From NCBI RefSeq assembly GCF_900312815.1, contig NZ_OMPE01000008.1, positions 62,001 to 126,000 of the forward strand: a DNA stretch of 64,000 bases, read 5' to 3'. Numbering within the stretch: the first letter of the stretch is position 1; every line of letters begins with the position of its first letter. The translations under genes and the position numbers were made by a program. Source of the stretch: Aquimarina sp. AU474. GTDB lineage: Bacteria > Bacteroidota > Bacteroidia > Flavobacteriales > Flavobacteriaceae. Below the pieces are notes generated by a model. It did not search any database. It was not told where the DNA came from and was given only the letters and a program-made list of their open reading frames with translations. Positions 7,524 to 16,676 of the stretch are shown piece after piece.

Positions 7524-9494
7524 TTAATTATTACAAGTATTATCATTAGCGATCACAATATTTGTTCCCGCCGCTTTTTGATCAATACAATCTAGGTTTG
7601 TACCTATTACTGTAATGTTATTTAATCCAATATTTAAATTACTACAGCCTTCTTGGATGATAATTCCGTCTCGACCAGTAGACTCTATTGTATTACTATT
7701 AATATTGATGTTTTTGGCATTTACTAGGATCATACCTTCTTTTGTTCTGTTTCCGATAAAATCGATTCCATTGGTACGACTAATAGTCGTCGAATGTGCA
7801 AAATCATTATCTGTTATGGTTGTTTTAAAAGCTGCAGCTTCGGCACCTTCATTTACGGCAACCATCTTGATACTTTCCCTGTCTACCTTAACTACATTGT
7901 TATTTCTAAAAGTAACATTATCCATAGTAGTAAGGTTACCAAAAATTGCTATACTAGCATTTCTATCACTAGTAAGCGTATTATTGTAGATATCAAAGTT
8001 CTTAATATCTTTAGGTTGTATACCTACACTAAAATCTTCGATAGTATTGCCATAAATCTCCATATCTCTTTGATATGCTGCTATACCAATATTATGACTG
8101 ATAATTCTATTATTGGCAATAACGTTATTATAGGTGTCAGAAGAATTAGGATGTCCTGTTGTAATCCCTGCCCCGATATTATCATCTGCAGCGGCTTTAA
8201 TAGTATTTCCTATAATCTTTATGTCATGCCCAGCTCCAATTGCAATACCATCCTCAAGGTCGTTATTTTCTATAGTCACATCTTCACCAATTGCGATAAC
8301 AAAGGCTCCAAATTTACTACCTCTTTCGGTATTGTTTCTTAGGGTAATATCATATGCCTTTTCATAAAGAATTAAGTTACCAGCATCATCTCTACTTCTA
8401 AATGCTTCTACATCTAATGCAACTCCTGGTGCTTTTCCAGGAGAACCTGGCATATCAATACCAGCATTTAAGAATGTACAACCTTCGACAAGGATATTAA
8501 ATCCATCTGTTATTGATACATTGTTTCTTCTATTACTATCAAATGTACAGTTAGTAAATCTTATATTATTCGATGGCACATAATTAGGTTGAAAAGTAAA
8601 GTTTACACTGTTTACATTACCACCATCACCAGTTCCGTATGCCATTTTTACACCTTCGATATCTACATTGTTTCCTCCATGAACCATAAGTACCATTCCA
8701 AAAGCATGAGGTCCTGATTCTGTATTATCATCATGTTCCTTACGGTCACCATAAAGATTTCCACCAATTACCTTTACATTAGATACTTCCCTAATAGCCA
8801 ATAAAACATAGTTTTTACTTGTGTTTGGTTGTACTCTTAGATAAGTATTATCTGTCATTCTAAGAGTAAAATCAGAAGGGACATTGATAGATTCTACAGA
8901 AGGGTAGAAGTTTTGATTTGCAGTAGTACTAGTTACTGTAGTTACTTCAAAATAAGCATCGAATTTGTCTATATCAAAGGTCGTTGCTCCTAACTCCTTT
9001 GTGAAATTCATTAAATTTTCTAAGTTGGTGTTATTTTTTAAAGCAATATCTTTAGTTGTTCTCCCTTGTACGATATTTTTCCATCTGGTTGGAATAAACT
9101 TAAAGGTAGGATCTTTTAGGGTCAAATCTCCTGTTAGTTCAAGGTCAGAATTCATAATTCGACCATCGATATATCCACCAGAGAAATTTAAAGTACCATT
9201 AATGATTAATCCACCATCAAAATCAAAATTTGCATTTGCAGGTAAATTTATAGTTTCTCCTTTAAGGTCTAACATACAGTCTATAACGGTTGTGCTGTTG
9301 GCTGTAAGATTCTTTAAATCAAAATCACAGGGAGTAGTAGTAACATCTGGATCTGGGTCTGGGTCTGGATCGGGATCTGGGTCCGGATCGGGATTTTCTG
9401 TTCCTTCTGGAAGGACTTCTTCAAAGTTTTCATTACTGCATGATATCACGCTTAATGCGCAGAAAACCAATACAAAATAAGATAATTTCTTCAT
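7524..9494 (-). CDS. Right-handed parallel beta-helix lipoprotein
   Basis: The 656-residue protein has a lipoprotein signal peptide ending in SVISC (Cys19), then a spacer of eight Pro-Asp repeats (residues 35-50). The rest is made of many short turns rich in Asn and Gly (for example NNTERGSKF, NNDLEDGIAIGAG, GNTIKAAADDN, NNNVVKVDRES), the signature of pectate-lyase-like right-handed beta-helices (NosD/PbH1 type). Such proteins include polysaccharide lyases, C5-epimerases and phage-type glycan-binding proteins. No specific catalytic residues can be assigned by eye. It is the only minus-strand gene between 1 and 22147, inside the polysaccharide locus, so a role in cutting, epimerising or binding the exported glycan is plausible. 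It shares a terminator with the gene at 6488. Confidence 0.8.
   Translation of the reverse strand: MKKLSYFVLVFCALSVISCSNENFEEVLPEGTENPDPDPDPDPDPDPDPDVTTTPCDFDLKNLTANSTTVIDCMLDLKGETINLPANANFDFDGGLIINGTLNFSGGYIDGRIMNSDLELTGDLTLKDPTFKFIPTRWKNIVQGRTTKDIALKNNTNLENLMNFTKELGATTFDIDKFDAYFEVTTVTSTTANQNFYPSVESINVPSDFTLRMTDNTYLRVQPNTSKNYVLLAIREVSNVKVIGGNLYGDRKEHDDNTESGPHAFGMVLMVHGGNNVDIEGVKMAYGTGDGGNVNSVNFTFQPNYVPSNNIRFTNCTFDSNRRNNVSITDGFNILVEGCTFLNAGIDMPGSPGKAPGVALDVEAFRSRDDAGNLILYEKAYDITLRNNTERGSKFGAFVIAIGEDVTIENNDLEDGIAIGAGHDIKIIGNTIKAAADDNIGAGITTGHPNSSDTYNNVIANNRIISHNIGIAAYQRDMEIYGNTIEDFSVGIQPKDIKNFDIYNNTLTSDRNASIAIFGNLTTMDNVTFRNNNVVKVDRESIKMVAVNEGAEAAAFKTTITDNDFAHSTTISRTNGIDFIGNRTKEGMILVNAKNININSNTIESTGRDGIIIQEGCSNLNIGLNNITVIGTNLDCIDQKAAGTNIVIANDNTCNN
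9345..9392 (-). repeat. Eight-unit 6-bp tandem repeat encoding a Pro-Asp linker
   Basis: Eight consecutive hexamers with slightly varying third bases (atctgg, gtctgg, atcggg and gtccgg forms on the plus strand) encode (PD)8 directly after the lipoprotein Cys region. The variation between units suggests selection on the peptide rather than very recent slippage. In Bacteroidota lipoproteins such acidic Pro-rich linkers usually space a domain away from the membrane. Confidence 0.9.
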
Positions 9495-9575
9495 GGGGGG
9501 CTATTTATAGTTATTCTATTTGGGGTTTAATCTGTGTTCTACAACGTAAATTGAATGAAACTATTGTATTATTAT

Positions 9576-9593
9576 TGATAAAAACTGTTAAAA
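9576..9593 (-). promoter_or_regulatory. 18-bp element shared with the 63297-63314 region
   Basis: TGATAAAAACTGTTAAAA occurs here and, base for base, at 63297-63314. In both cases it lies upstream of a minus-strand gene for an exported protein (82 and 36 bases from the start codon), with a TTGGGGTTTAA stretch between element and gene. It could be a shared promoter element or regulator site. The function is unknown. Confidence 0.4.
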
Positions 9594-9634
9594 TTTACAT
9601 AATATAATTAATTGATATATAAAGCCTTAGGTAA

Positions 9635-9651
9635 TTACGGTTTAACCGTAA
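9635..9651. promoter_or_regulatory. Palindrome TTACGGTTTAACCGTAA (putative operator)
   Basis: A 17-base palindrome around a single central T. Its core TACGGTTTAACCGTA recurs exactly within 40622-40646, and a degenerate TTACG-N7-CGTAA copy lies at 24986-25002. All three are intergenic. The symmetry fits a dimeric transcription factor; the regulator is not identified. Confidence 0.45.
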
Positions 9652-9782
9652 TGAAAATTACCAATTAGGGGCTTTTACCTGTATATTGTCAAATTTTTTA
9701 CAATTATTTTTGAAATTAAATAATTCGTGATTTTTGGAGGTTAGAAAAAGGTAAATTCTTCAATAAAAGTGTGAGTTATATC

Positions 9783-9790
9783 TATATTTG
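9783..9790 (+). promoter_or_regulatory. Candidate -7 box (TATATTTG) of the glycan operon
   Basis: TATATTTG matches the Bacteroidota TAnnTTTG -7 element. It lies 52 bases before the ATG of the first glycosyltransferase of the 9843-22147 run. No good TTG -33 element is seen at the expected spacing, so the call is tentative. Confidence 0.4.
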
Positions 9791-9813
9791 CAATCGAATT
9801 GTAAAGAGGTAAC

Positions 9814-9846
9814 ATGAGCCCACTTTATTTTAAGGTAAAAATATGA
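9814..9846 (+). promoter_or_regulatory. Candidate leader peptide frame overlapping the operon start
   Basis: An 11-codon frame (ATG to TGA, peptide MSPLYFKVKI) lies after the candidate promoter and is preceded by AAGAGGT, an unusually good Shine-Dalgarno match for this genome. Its TGA overlaps the ATG of the glycosyltransferase as ATGA, the layout of translational coupling. Whether it is translated is unknown. Confidence 0.3.
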
Positions 9847-10994
9847 GTAAAATTATTCGTGTAACTACAATACCAAAATCATTAGGGGGGTTACTGAAAG
9901 GACAACTTAAATTCATGTCCCAATATTACGAAGTAATTGGGATATCGGGAAAAGGAGAAGGGAGATTAGAAAGAGTATCCCAAGAAGAAGGAGTACAGGT
10001 TATACCTATAGAAATGACTCGTAAAATAACTCCTATTCAAGATTTAAAAGCTGTTTATGAGTTGTATAAGGTTTTTAGAAAAGAAAAACCAGAAATAGTA
10101 CATAGTCATACACCCAAAGCCGGAACTTTGGCCATGCTTGCTGCAAAATTAGCAAGAGTACCACATAGGTTGCACACAATAGCTGGGTTACCCCTGTTAG
10201 AGGCTACAGGTGCAAAAAGAACATTGCTAGATGTTGTAGAGAAAATAACATATGGTTGTGCAACAATGATTTACCCAAACTCTTTTGGTCTTAAAGATAT
10301 TATTCTTCAAAATAAATATACTACGCAAAAGAAACTAAAAGTCATTGCTAATGGAAGTTCTAACGGAATAGATACTTCTTTTTTTGATCCAGCTTTATAT
10401 ACTAAAGAAGACAACCTTAAATTAAGAGAAGAGTTACAAATATCAACTACGGATAAGGTGATTATTTATGTGGGAAGATTAGTAAAAGATAAAGGGATAA
10501 ATGAATTAGTAAATGCATTTAAAAAAATAAGTTTTGAAGATGATACAGTTAAATTACTGCTCGTAGGGATATACGAAAAAGACTTAGATCCATTATTACC
10601 AGAAATAGAAAGTGAAATAGAGAACAATCCAAATATTATATTTGTAGGGTGGCAAAACGATGTTAGACCATATTTTGCAATATCAGATATTTTAGGTTTC
10701 CCGAGTTATAGAGAAGGGTTTCCTAATGTGGTTATGCAAGCCGCTTCGATGGGATTAGCGAGTATTGTTACAGATATTAATGGTTGTAATGAAATTATAA
10801 CCAAAGATGATAATGGTATAATTATACCTGCAAAAGATACCGAAGCACTTTTTGAGAGTATTCAAAAATTAACAAAAGATAATATGTTTAGACTCAAATT
10901 GGCAGGAAATGCGAGAGAATCTATAACCAAAAGATATGAATGTAAACATGTATGGGAAGAATTGTTAAAAGAATATCAATCACTTACTAACTAA
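9843..10994 (+). CDS. Family 4 glycosyltransferase, PglA/CapM-like
   Basis: The 383-residue GT-B enzyme begins IIRVTTIPKSLGGLLKGQL, with HSHTPKAGTLAMLAAKLA near residue 85 and YVGRLVKDKG opening the second domain. The EX7E region reads YREGFPNVVMQAASMG, where the second Glu is Gln, as I recall for this subgroup. Close families include PglA-type enzymes that add GalNAc to undecaprenyl-diphospho-bacillosamine. That would fit the PglC-, PglD-, PglE- and PglF-like genes in the same locus. It is the first gene of the long plus-strand run. Confidence 0.85.
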   Translation: MSKIIRVTTIPKSLGGLLKGQLKFMSQYYEVIGISGKGEGRLERVSQEEGVQVIPIEMTRKITPIQDLKAVYELYKVFRKEKPEIVHSHTPKAGTLAMLAAKLARVPHRLHTIAGLPLLEATGAKRTLLDVVEKITYGCATMIYPNSFGLKDIILQNKYTTQKKLKVIANGSSNGIDTSFFDPALYTKEDNLKLREELQISTTDKVIIYVGRLVKDKGINELVNAFKKISFEDDTVKLLLVGIYEKDLDPLLPEIESEIENNPNIIFVGWQNDVRPYFAISDILGFPSYREGFPNVVMQAASMGLASIVTDINGCNEIITKDDNGIIIPAKDTEALFESIQKLTKDNMFRLKLAGNARESITKRYECKHVWEELLKEYQSLTN

Positions 10995-11010
10995 CAAACT
11001 GTTTTTAAGT

Positions 11011-12060
11011 ATGAAAAGAAAATGGAAGTTGTTACAAAAGAGGGTGTCTGTTGTTTTAAAGGATGACTCTAAAAAAGGTTTTTTTAAAATTTTTAAGGAA
11101 GCCATTGTTTTTTGGATTGTAAAAAAAGAATTCCCTAATTTTTATTTTGGAAAGTTTTTATATCGAAAAGATATTAAAAATTATACTGATTACTTAAGTA
11201 GTAAAGAAGTTGATAAAATCACACTTTCTAAGAATTTACATCGTTACCAATATGCTTCTTTACTGAGAAATAAATTGGCTTTTGCAATGTATATGGAAAA
11301 AAACAATATGCCAGTTCCACCAATGATTTCGTATAACCTCGGCGGTAGATTTTTTTATCAATCCAAAGTGCACGTGATTTCAAATAAGGAAGAATTAAAA
11401 GAATATTTCAAAAACCTTTTTGGCCAAACGGCAAAAACAAAAGTTTTTGTAAAGGCTATTACCGAAATGGGAGGAGTAGGTGCATATTTAATTACTCAAG
11501 AAAATTTGGATGAAGAAATAGAAAAAAATGGAGCTTATATTTTAAAAAACGATTGTATTCATCAAGAAGTAATCGTACAGCATGAGCGTATTAATAAATT
11601 ATATCCCAATAGTGTAAATACAATCCGCTTTGATACCTATATGGATAAAAATAATAAGATACATATTTTATCAAGCTATATGCGTTTTGGAAGAGGGGGA
11701 AGCGTTTTAGATAATAGTAATTCTGGAGGGTTTTGGGTTTCTATAGATGTACAAAAAGGAGAGCTCGTAGATAAGAGTCATCAAATGATGAAATATGGAG
11801 GGGGACGATTTGATAGACATCCCGATACGGGAACTGAATTTGATGGTTATAAAATTCCTTATTTTCAAGAAGCATGTGATTTGATACAAGAATGTGTAAC
11901 TCATATACCGGATAAAATTATAGGCTGGGATATTGCAATCAGTTCAGAAGGCCCAGTTATTATAGAAGGAAATGATAATAACTCGCTTTTGGGACCAGAT
12001 ATTACGTTTGGAGGATTTTGTAAACATCCTTTGTATAAGGAAATTATGGAAGAAGCTTAA
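11011..12060 (+). CDS. Sugar-transfer associated ATP-grasp protein
   Basis: The 349-residue protein has an ATP-grasp fold. A central block FVKAITEMGGVGAYLI provides the nucleotide-binding Lys/Gly loop, and the C-terminal VIIEGNDNNSLLGPDI (about residues 318-333) carries the metal-binding Glu/Asn of the family usually called ATPgrasp_ST. ATP-grasp enzymes join a carboxylate to an amine or similar nucleophile through an acyl-phosphate. Members in capsule loci are thought to attach amino acids or other groups to sugars, but few have been tested. It lies 16 bases after the glycosyltransferase and 23 before the second CapK-like gene. Confidence 0.8.
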   Translation: MKRKWKLLQKRVSVVLKDDSKKGFFKIFKEAIVFWIVKKEFPNFYFGKFLYRKDIKNYTDYLSSKEVDKITLSKNLHRYQYASLLRNKLAFAMYMEKNNMPVPPMISYNLGGRFFYQSKVHVISNKEELKEYFKNLFGQTAKTKVFVKAITEMGGVGAYLITQENLDEEIEKNGAYILKNDCIHQEVIVQHERINKLYPNSVNTIRFDTYMDKNNKIHILSSYMRFGRGGSVLDNSNSGGFWVSIDVQKGELVDKSHQMMKYGGGRFDRHPDTGTEFDGYKIPYFQEACDLIQECVTHIPDKIIGWDIAISSEGPVIIEGNDNNSLLGPDITFGGFCKHPLYKEIMEEA

Positions 12061-12083
12061 TATTAAAAAATTAAAAAGGGGAA

Positions 12084-13391
12084 ATGAGAGTTTTTGAATT
12101 ATTAAGAAATAAAGCATTTTGGACGGTAGATGCCATAAAAGGTTCTAAGAAAAGACGTCATTATAAAGAAATTAAGTTCATAAATGAAAATCCAACTTTT
12201 CAAAAAGCAATTGATTTTAAAAAAGAAAGTTTGCAAAAAGTTTTGGATCATGCAGTAGAAACGACTTCGTATTATAAAGAATATAAAGGGTATAATTCTA
12301 TAGAGGATTTTCCTGTGATTAATAAAAATACAATTAGAGATAATTTTGAAAGTTTTCAGTCAGAATTGTATATAAACCAACCCAAATTTACAGTAAGTAC
12401 GAGTGGTTCAACAGGTACGCCATTTAAGACCTATCAGGATATTAATAAAAGGACTCGAAATATGGCAGATACCATATTTTTTTCAGAAAAAGCGGGTTTT
12501 AAAATAGGAAATAGACTTACGTATTTTAGAATGTGGAATGCTTTTGAAAAAAAGAATGTGGTTACCAGATTACTTCAAAATATTGTGCCCGTAGATGTTT
12601 TTGAGCTTAGAGAAGAGCGTGTGATGAAAGGTGTGGTAGATAGTTTATCTCGCAGTAAGTCGTCTGACAGTTGGTTAGGGTATGCCTCTGCATATGAAGA
12701 GATTTGTAAATATTTGGATCGAAATGATGCTTCGGTAATTCCTAATAATTTGAAATCAATAATCGCCATGTCAGAAAGGTTAAATGATTACACCAAACAA
12801 AGTATTTATAAGTACTTTGATACAGAAGTTGTGTCGAGATATTCTAATGTTGAAAACGGAATTTTGGCGCAACAACCCTTAGGGAATAAAAAACATTTTG
12901 AAATCAATGAAGCCAGTTATCTAGTAGAGATTTTGGAGTTAAACTCTAATAAAAGGGTTAAAAACGGTGAGTCTGGAAGAATTGTAATCACGGATTTATT
13001 TAATTATCATGTACCAATGTTACGATATGATACAGGTGATATTGGTGTTAAAGATAGTTTAGATGCAAAACCAATACTAACACAAGTTAACGGTAGAAAG
13101 GTGGATCAAATTTATAATACAAAAGGTGAACATATTGCAATAAACTTGGTGTTATTAGTAAATAATTATCCAGAGTTAAAACAATGTCAATTAATTCAAA
13201 AAGCAGAGGGTACATATCACTTTAAGTTAAATTCTGAACAGGATAAGTTTCTTCGTGAGAATGAGTTTCTTAACGAATTTAAAGGGTATTTGGGCGAAGA
13301 TGCTAAAATCACTATAGAATATGTTGATGAAATTCCGTTACTTGCATCTGGAAAACGAAGAGTGATGGTCAATGAGATGATTAATTCATAA
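12084..13391 (+). CDS. CapK/PaaK-like AMP-forming ligase family protein, second copy
   Basis: This 435-residue ANL-superfamily member has the phosphate-binding loop STSGSTGTPF near residues 110-119, a SRYSNVENG segment (A5-like) near 253, and the MLRYDTGDIG motif near 313. The last part (LASGKRRVMVNEM) resembles the mobile C-terminal subdomain of PaaK with its conserved Lys. The likely chemistry is acyl-adenylate formation, perhaps feeding the ATP-grasp or GNAT-like neighbours; the substrate is unknown. It is only distantly similar to the copy at 158-1558, so the two probably act on different acids. Confidence 0.78.
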   Translation: MRVFELLRNKAFWTVDAIKGSKKRRHYKEIKFINENPTFQKAIDFKKESLQKVLDHAVETTSYYKEYKGYNSIEDFPVINKNTIRDNFESFQSELYINQPKFTVSTSGSTGTPFKTYQDINKRTRNMADTIFFSEKAGFKIGNRLTYFRMWNAFEKKNVVTRLLQNIVPVDVFELREERVMKGVVDSLSRSKSSDSWLGYASAYEEICKYLDRNDASVIPNNLKSIIAMSERLNDYTKQSIYKYFDTEVVSRYSNVENGILAQQPLGNKKHFEINEASYLVEILELNSNKRVKNGESGRIVITDLFNYHVPMLRYDTGDIGVKDSLDAKPILTQVNGRKVDQIYNTKGEHIAINLVLLVNNYPELKQCQLIQKAEGTYHFKLNSEQDKFLRENEFLNEFKGYLGEDAKITIEYVDEIPLLASGKRRVMVNEMINS

Positions 13392-13409
13392 TTAGTAATT
13401 CTACAAATT

Positions 13410-14015
13410 GTGTATAGATCTTTTATTAAAAGAAGTTTGGATTTTGGCGCATCTTTATTAATGTTAATTTTGATCTCGCCTATTTTTATTGTATTGATCA
13501 TTTTTTTAGCCGTTGCTAATGGCGGAAAACCTTTTTTTATTCAAAGAAGGCCCGGTAAAAATGAAAAAATCTTTAGTATCGTTAAGTTTAAAACTATGAA
13601 CGATAAAAAGGATAAAGAAGGTAATTTATTACCAGACAATGATAGAATAACCAAAGTAGGAACTTTTGTAAGGAAAACCTCTTTAGATGAGATCCCACAA
13701 TTGCTTAATGTTTTGAAAGGTGAAATGTCGTTAATAGGCCCCCGACCTTTAATTATAGAATATCTCCCAATCTATAATAACACACAAAAAAAACGTCATA
13801 ATGTACGGCCAGGGATAACTGGTTGGGCTCAGGTTAATGGAAGAAATTCAATAACTTGGAAAAAGAAGTTTGAATATGATGTGTGGTATGTAGAGAATTG
13901 TAGTTTCTTATTAGATGTAAAGATTTTGATTTTGACTCTAAAAAAAGTGTTGCATAAAGAAGATGTAAACCTTTCAGAAGAGCTAACATCAGAGTATTTT
14001 AATGGTAATAACTAG
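13410..14015 (+). CDS. PglC-type phosphoglycosyl transferase, copy 1
   Basis: At 201 residues this is the minimal monotopic phosphoglycosyl transferase. An N-terminal re-entrant membrane helix (about 9-32) is followed by FFIQRRPGKNEKIF, the catalytic Asp-Glu dyad in SLDEIPQLLNVLKGEMSLIG and the RPGITGWAQVNGRN block. These enzymes move a phospho-sugar from UDP-sugar to undecaprenyl phosphate, the first membrane step of repeat-unit assembly. The start is a GTG 18 bases after the preceding stop. A very similar 201-residue copy lies at 16935-17540. Confidence 0.92.
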   Translation: MYRSFIKRSLDFGASLLMLILISPIFIVLIIFLAVANGGKPFFIQRRPGKNEKIFSIVKFKTMNDKKDKEGNLLPDNDRITKVGTFVRKTSLDEIPQLLNVLKGEMSLIGPRPLIIEYLPIYNNTQKKRHNVRPGITGWAQVNGRNSITWKKKFEYDVWYVENCSFLLDVKILILTLKKVLHKEDVNLSEELTSEYFNGNN

Positions 14016-14036
14016 TTTTATTAGAGATAAAATAAA

Positions 14037-15134
14037 ATGAGTAAAAATTTAGAAGTGATTAGCTTAACCAAAAAGATGTTAAGCGAAGCAATTGACCAAA
14101 ATACATATTGGAAAGATGAACTGGCTCCAATGCCAAAAGGAAAAGCTTTATGGTTAATATCTAATGATAGAATAAAGGATGATGATTATTGTGGAGTCAT
14201 AGGCTATGAAGATAAAAAAATGATCTCTTTCATATTTATGTTTCCCGACTTAGCAAATACTGTGGATCAACAGATACAAAAAGTATACTGGATGATTTCT
14301 TGGTGGGTACATCCTACTTATAAAGATACAGTATTAGGGACCTATATATACAACGAAGCAGTGAATCTTACTGGAAAACAAATTCTTATAAAATCGTACG
14401 CCGAAAATGTAAATACGTTTTACGAAAAACAACCATTTTCTGTAATTGCATCAAGATTAAGACATACCATATTTTTTAGCATGGATCCATCAATGCTTAT
14501 AGGTAGATTTAAGTTTTTAAAATCAATTAAGTTTGTTTTAGATGCGGTAGATAGTGTCGTGTATTCAATTGTAAAAACATTGAATGCCTCTAGGTTTAAG
14601 AAAAACACAAAAGAACTTTCTTATGATTATCTTAATAAAATAGATGATGAAACGTGGAGATTTATAGAACCTCTATGTAGAAAGGATTTGATTCATAAAA
14701 CAAAAGAGTATGTAAATTGGCAAATAGATAACAATCAATATACACAAACTCCTATTTCTTCAAAGCACCCATATAAAGCATTGCAAACAGGGATTAGTAA
14801 TAATATTCATATTCATAATTTGAAAATAATTAAGGAAAATCAAATTATAGGTTTTGTGTCTTATATTATTAATTTTAATGAACTAAATGTAAAGTATTTT
14901 TTGGTTAATGAAGAACACCATTATGATTTGTGCGTAGATGCACTAATAGAAAACTTTGCTAAGGTAGGAACAAAATTTATATTTACAGATGATACTAAAT
15001 TATCTGATCGGATTACGAAAAGATATAAAACCATATTTAGACACAGAGTCACCAAAAAGGGATTGGCTCATGACGAAACCAAATTAGATTTTGAAAACTT
15101 TGATTTACTAAATAGAGACGGCCATTTTTATTAA
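14037..15134 (+). CDS. GNAT-like acyltransferase, function unknown
   Basis: I do not recognise the 365-residue protein with certainty. Its N-terminal half looks like a GNAT fold: ISWWVHPTYKDTVLGTYIYNEAV near residues 88-110 resembles the acyl-CoA pyrophosphate-binding strand-loop-helix, followed by YAENVNTFYEKQPF. The second half has a weaker repeat of this pattern (HIHNLKIIKENQIIGFVSYI), so a tandem GNAT arrangement is possible. It sits between the first PglC-type enzyme and the adenylation enzyme. An acyl or aminoacyl transfer onto a sugar amine would fit, but that is inference. Confidence 0.5.
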   Translation: MSKNLEVISLTKKMLSEAIDQNTYWKDELAPMPKGKALWLISNDRIKDDDYCGVIGYEDKKMISFIFMFPDLANTVDQQIQKVYWMISWWVHPTYKDTVLGTYIYNEAVNLTGKQILIKSYAENVNTFYEKQPFSVIASRLRHTIFFSMDPSMLIGRFKFLKSIKFVLDAVDSVVYSIVKTLNASRFKKNTKELSYDYLNKIDDETWRFIEPLCRKDLIHKTKEYVNWQIDNNQYTQTPISSKHPYKALQTGISNNIHIHNLKIIKENQIIGFVSYIINFNELNVKYFLVNEEHHYDLCVDALIENFAKVGTKFIFTDDTKLSDRITKRYKTIFRHRVTKKGLAHDETKLDFENFDLLNRDGHFY

Positions 15135-15159
15135 ACCAATTGTTTAATTAACCAACAAC

Positions 15160-16656
15160 ATGGAATTTGTAAAAAAACTACAAAAATCAATAGAGCAACA
15201 CTTTGATCACAATGTATTGTGTATCAACAATACATTTTATACCTATAATGATTTTGCCATCGAGATTTCTAAAATTAGAGCGGCAATTAGTAATACCATA
15301 GAAGATTCTGAAAAACTAATAGGCTTAGTTACTAATGATGATCTTCAGACCTATGCAAGCATTATAGCACTTTGGTTAGAAGGCAAAGCATATGTTCCTG
15401 TAAACCCATCATCACCAAAAGAAAGAAACATTCAGGTCTTTGGTATGACAGAAACTAAGTATGTTATTGATTCTTCAGAAACTACTTTATATGATGAGTA
15501 TACGGTAATAAGCTCTAGTACACTTGCTAACGTTGAGATAAACCTAGTGCCCAAAGAAGTGTCTGGAGATCAATTGGCTTATATTTTATTTACATCAGGC
15601 ACTACAGGTTTGCCAAAAGGGGTGCCTATTACTTTTGATAATGTACAAGGATTGGTAAATGCTATTGATGCAGAGTCCGAATTTAATTTAGTTCCTTCAG
15701 ATCGTTGTTTGCAAATGTTCGAACTTACATTTGATTTTTCTGTAGTAACGTATTTGTTTCCTTTGTTAGGAGGGGCTTGTATGTACACTATTCCAAAAGG
15801 TGCAATTAAATATTTTTATATATTCAAGCTTATAAAGGAACAGAAACTTACGGTATTAACTATGGTGCCTTCAATCATAAATTATTTACGTCCTTACTTC
15901 CCAGAGGTAAATGCTCCAGATGTAAGATATTGTAGTTTTGGAGGAGGAGCATTGCATAGCGATATTGCAAAAGAATGGAGTAACTGTTTACCCAATTGTA
16001 AAATATTTAATTATTATGGGCCAACAGAATTTACTGTATATAGTGGTTTTTACCCATATCATAAAGAAACAGATCAAAAGGCCAATAATGGGATAATTGC
16101 AATAGGAACACCACAAAAAGATACGTTGTATTTGGTGGTAGATGATACTAATCAAGAAGTACCTATTGGAGTTACTGGAGAACTGTGTTTAGCAGGCCCT
16201 CAAATAACTCCTGGATATTGGAAAAATGAAGAGAAAAATGCTGAAAGTTTTTTTATAAGAGAGGAAAATGGCATAACAGTGAGGTATTATAAAACAGGTG
16301 ATCTGTGTTTTAAAGATGAAGATGGAGATTATTTGTATGTTGGAAGAGCAGATTTTCAGGTTAAGATAAGAGGATACAGAGTAGAGTTGGCTGAGATTGA
16401 ATTTCATGCCAAGACGAAATCAGAGAAAAAAGTGAATATAGTCGCTCTAGATATTACCAATAAATTAGGTAATGCAGAACTAGGGTTGGCAATAGAATCT
16501 GAGGAGTTCGATACGGATTATATATTTGATCACATGAAAACTCAAATGCCTGCTTATATGATACCTATGCATGTGCGATTTATTAAAGAATTTCCACACA
16601 GTATCAATGGAAAAATTAATCGAAAAGAATTAAAAACACATTTTAATATTAATTAA
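15160..16656 (+). CDS. Stand-alone amino-acid-type adenylation enzyme (DltA-like)
   Basis: This 498-residue ANL enzyme shows the NRPS/DltA core motifs in order: LFTSGTTGLPKG (A3, residues 143-154), ELTFDFSV with Asp192 at the position that binds the substrate alpha-amino group (A4), NYYGPTE (A5, 284-290), YYKTGDL (A7), VGRADFQVKIRGYRVELAEIE (A8) and NGKINRKEL with the catalytic Lys (A10, near 485). The retained Asp points to an alpha-amino acid substrate. There is no condensation or carrier domain; the carrier protein is the next gene, 20 bases downstream. The pair therefore looks like DltA + DltC, or a tailoring A/T pair loading an amino acid for glycan modification. Confidence 0.82.
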   Translation: MEFVKKLQKSIEQHFDHNVLCINNTFYTYNDFAIEISKIRAAISNTIEDSEKLIGLVTNDDLQTYASIIALWLEGKAYVPVNPSSPKERNIQVFGMTETKYVIDSSETTLYDEYTVISSSTLANVEINLVPKEVSGDQLAYILFTSGTTGLPKGVPITFDNVQGLVNAIDAESEFNLVPSDRCLQMFELTFDFSVVTYLFPLLGGACMYTIPKGAIKYFYIFKLIKEQKLTVLTMVPSIINYLRPYFPEVNAPDVRYCSFGGGALHSDIAKEWSNCLPNCKIFNYYGPTEFTVYSGFYPYHKETDQKANNGIIAIGTPQKDTLYLVVDDTNQEVPIGVTGELCLAGPQITPGYWKNEEKNAESFFIREENGITVRYYKTGDLCFKDEDGDYLYVGRADFQVKIRGYRVELAEIEFHAKTKSEKKVNIVALDITNKLGNAELGLAIESEEFDTDYIFDHMKTQMPAYMIPMHVRFIKEFPHSINGKINRKELKTHFNIN

Positions 16657-16676
16657 ATAACAATAAAGACCTAAGA

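Larger units (their letters stand above)
9495..9842. other. 348-base divergent intergenic region
   Basis: No gene-size frame is seen. The region separates the minus-strand beta-helix gene from the plus-strand glycan operon and should hold both promoters. It contains the 18-mer at 9576-9593 that recurs upstream of the secreted gene at 62743-63261, the palindrome at 9635-9651, a TAnnTTTG box at 9783-9790 and an 11-codon upstream frame at 9814-9846. Each is listed separately. Confidence 0.6.

Noticed and set aside
7615..9480. Several plus-strand frames inside the beta-helix gene, one coding (GS)n
   Set aside because: They are antisense of a coding gene. The Gly-Ser run is simply the reverse strand of the Pro-Asp repeat.
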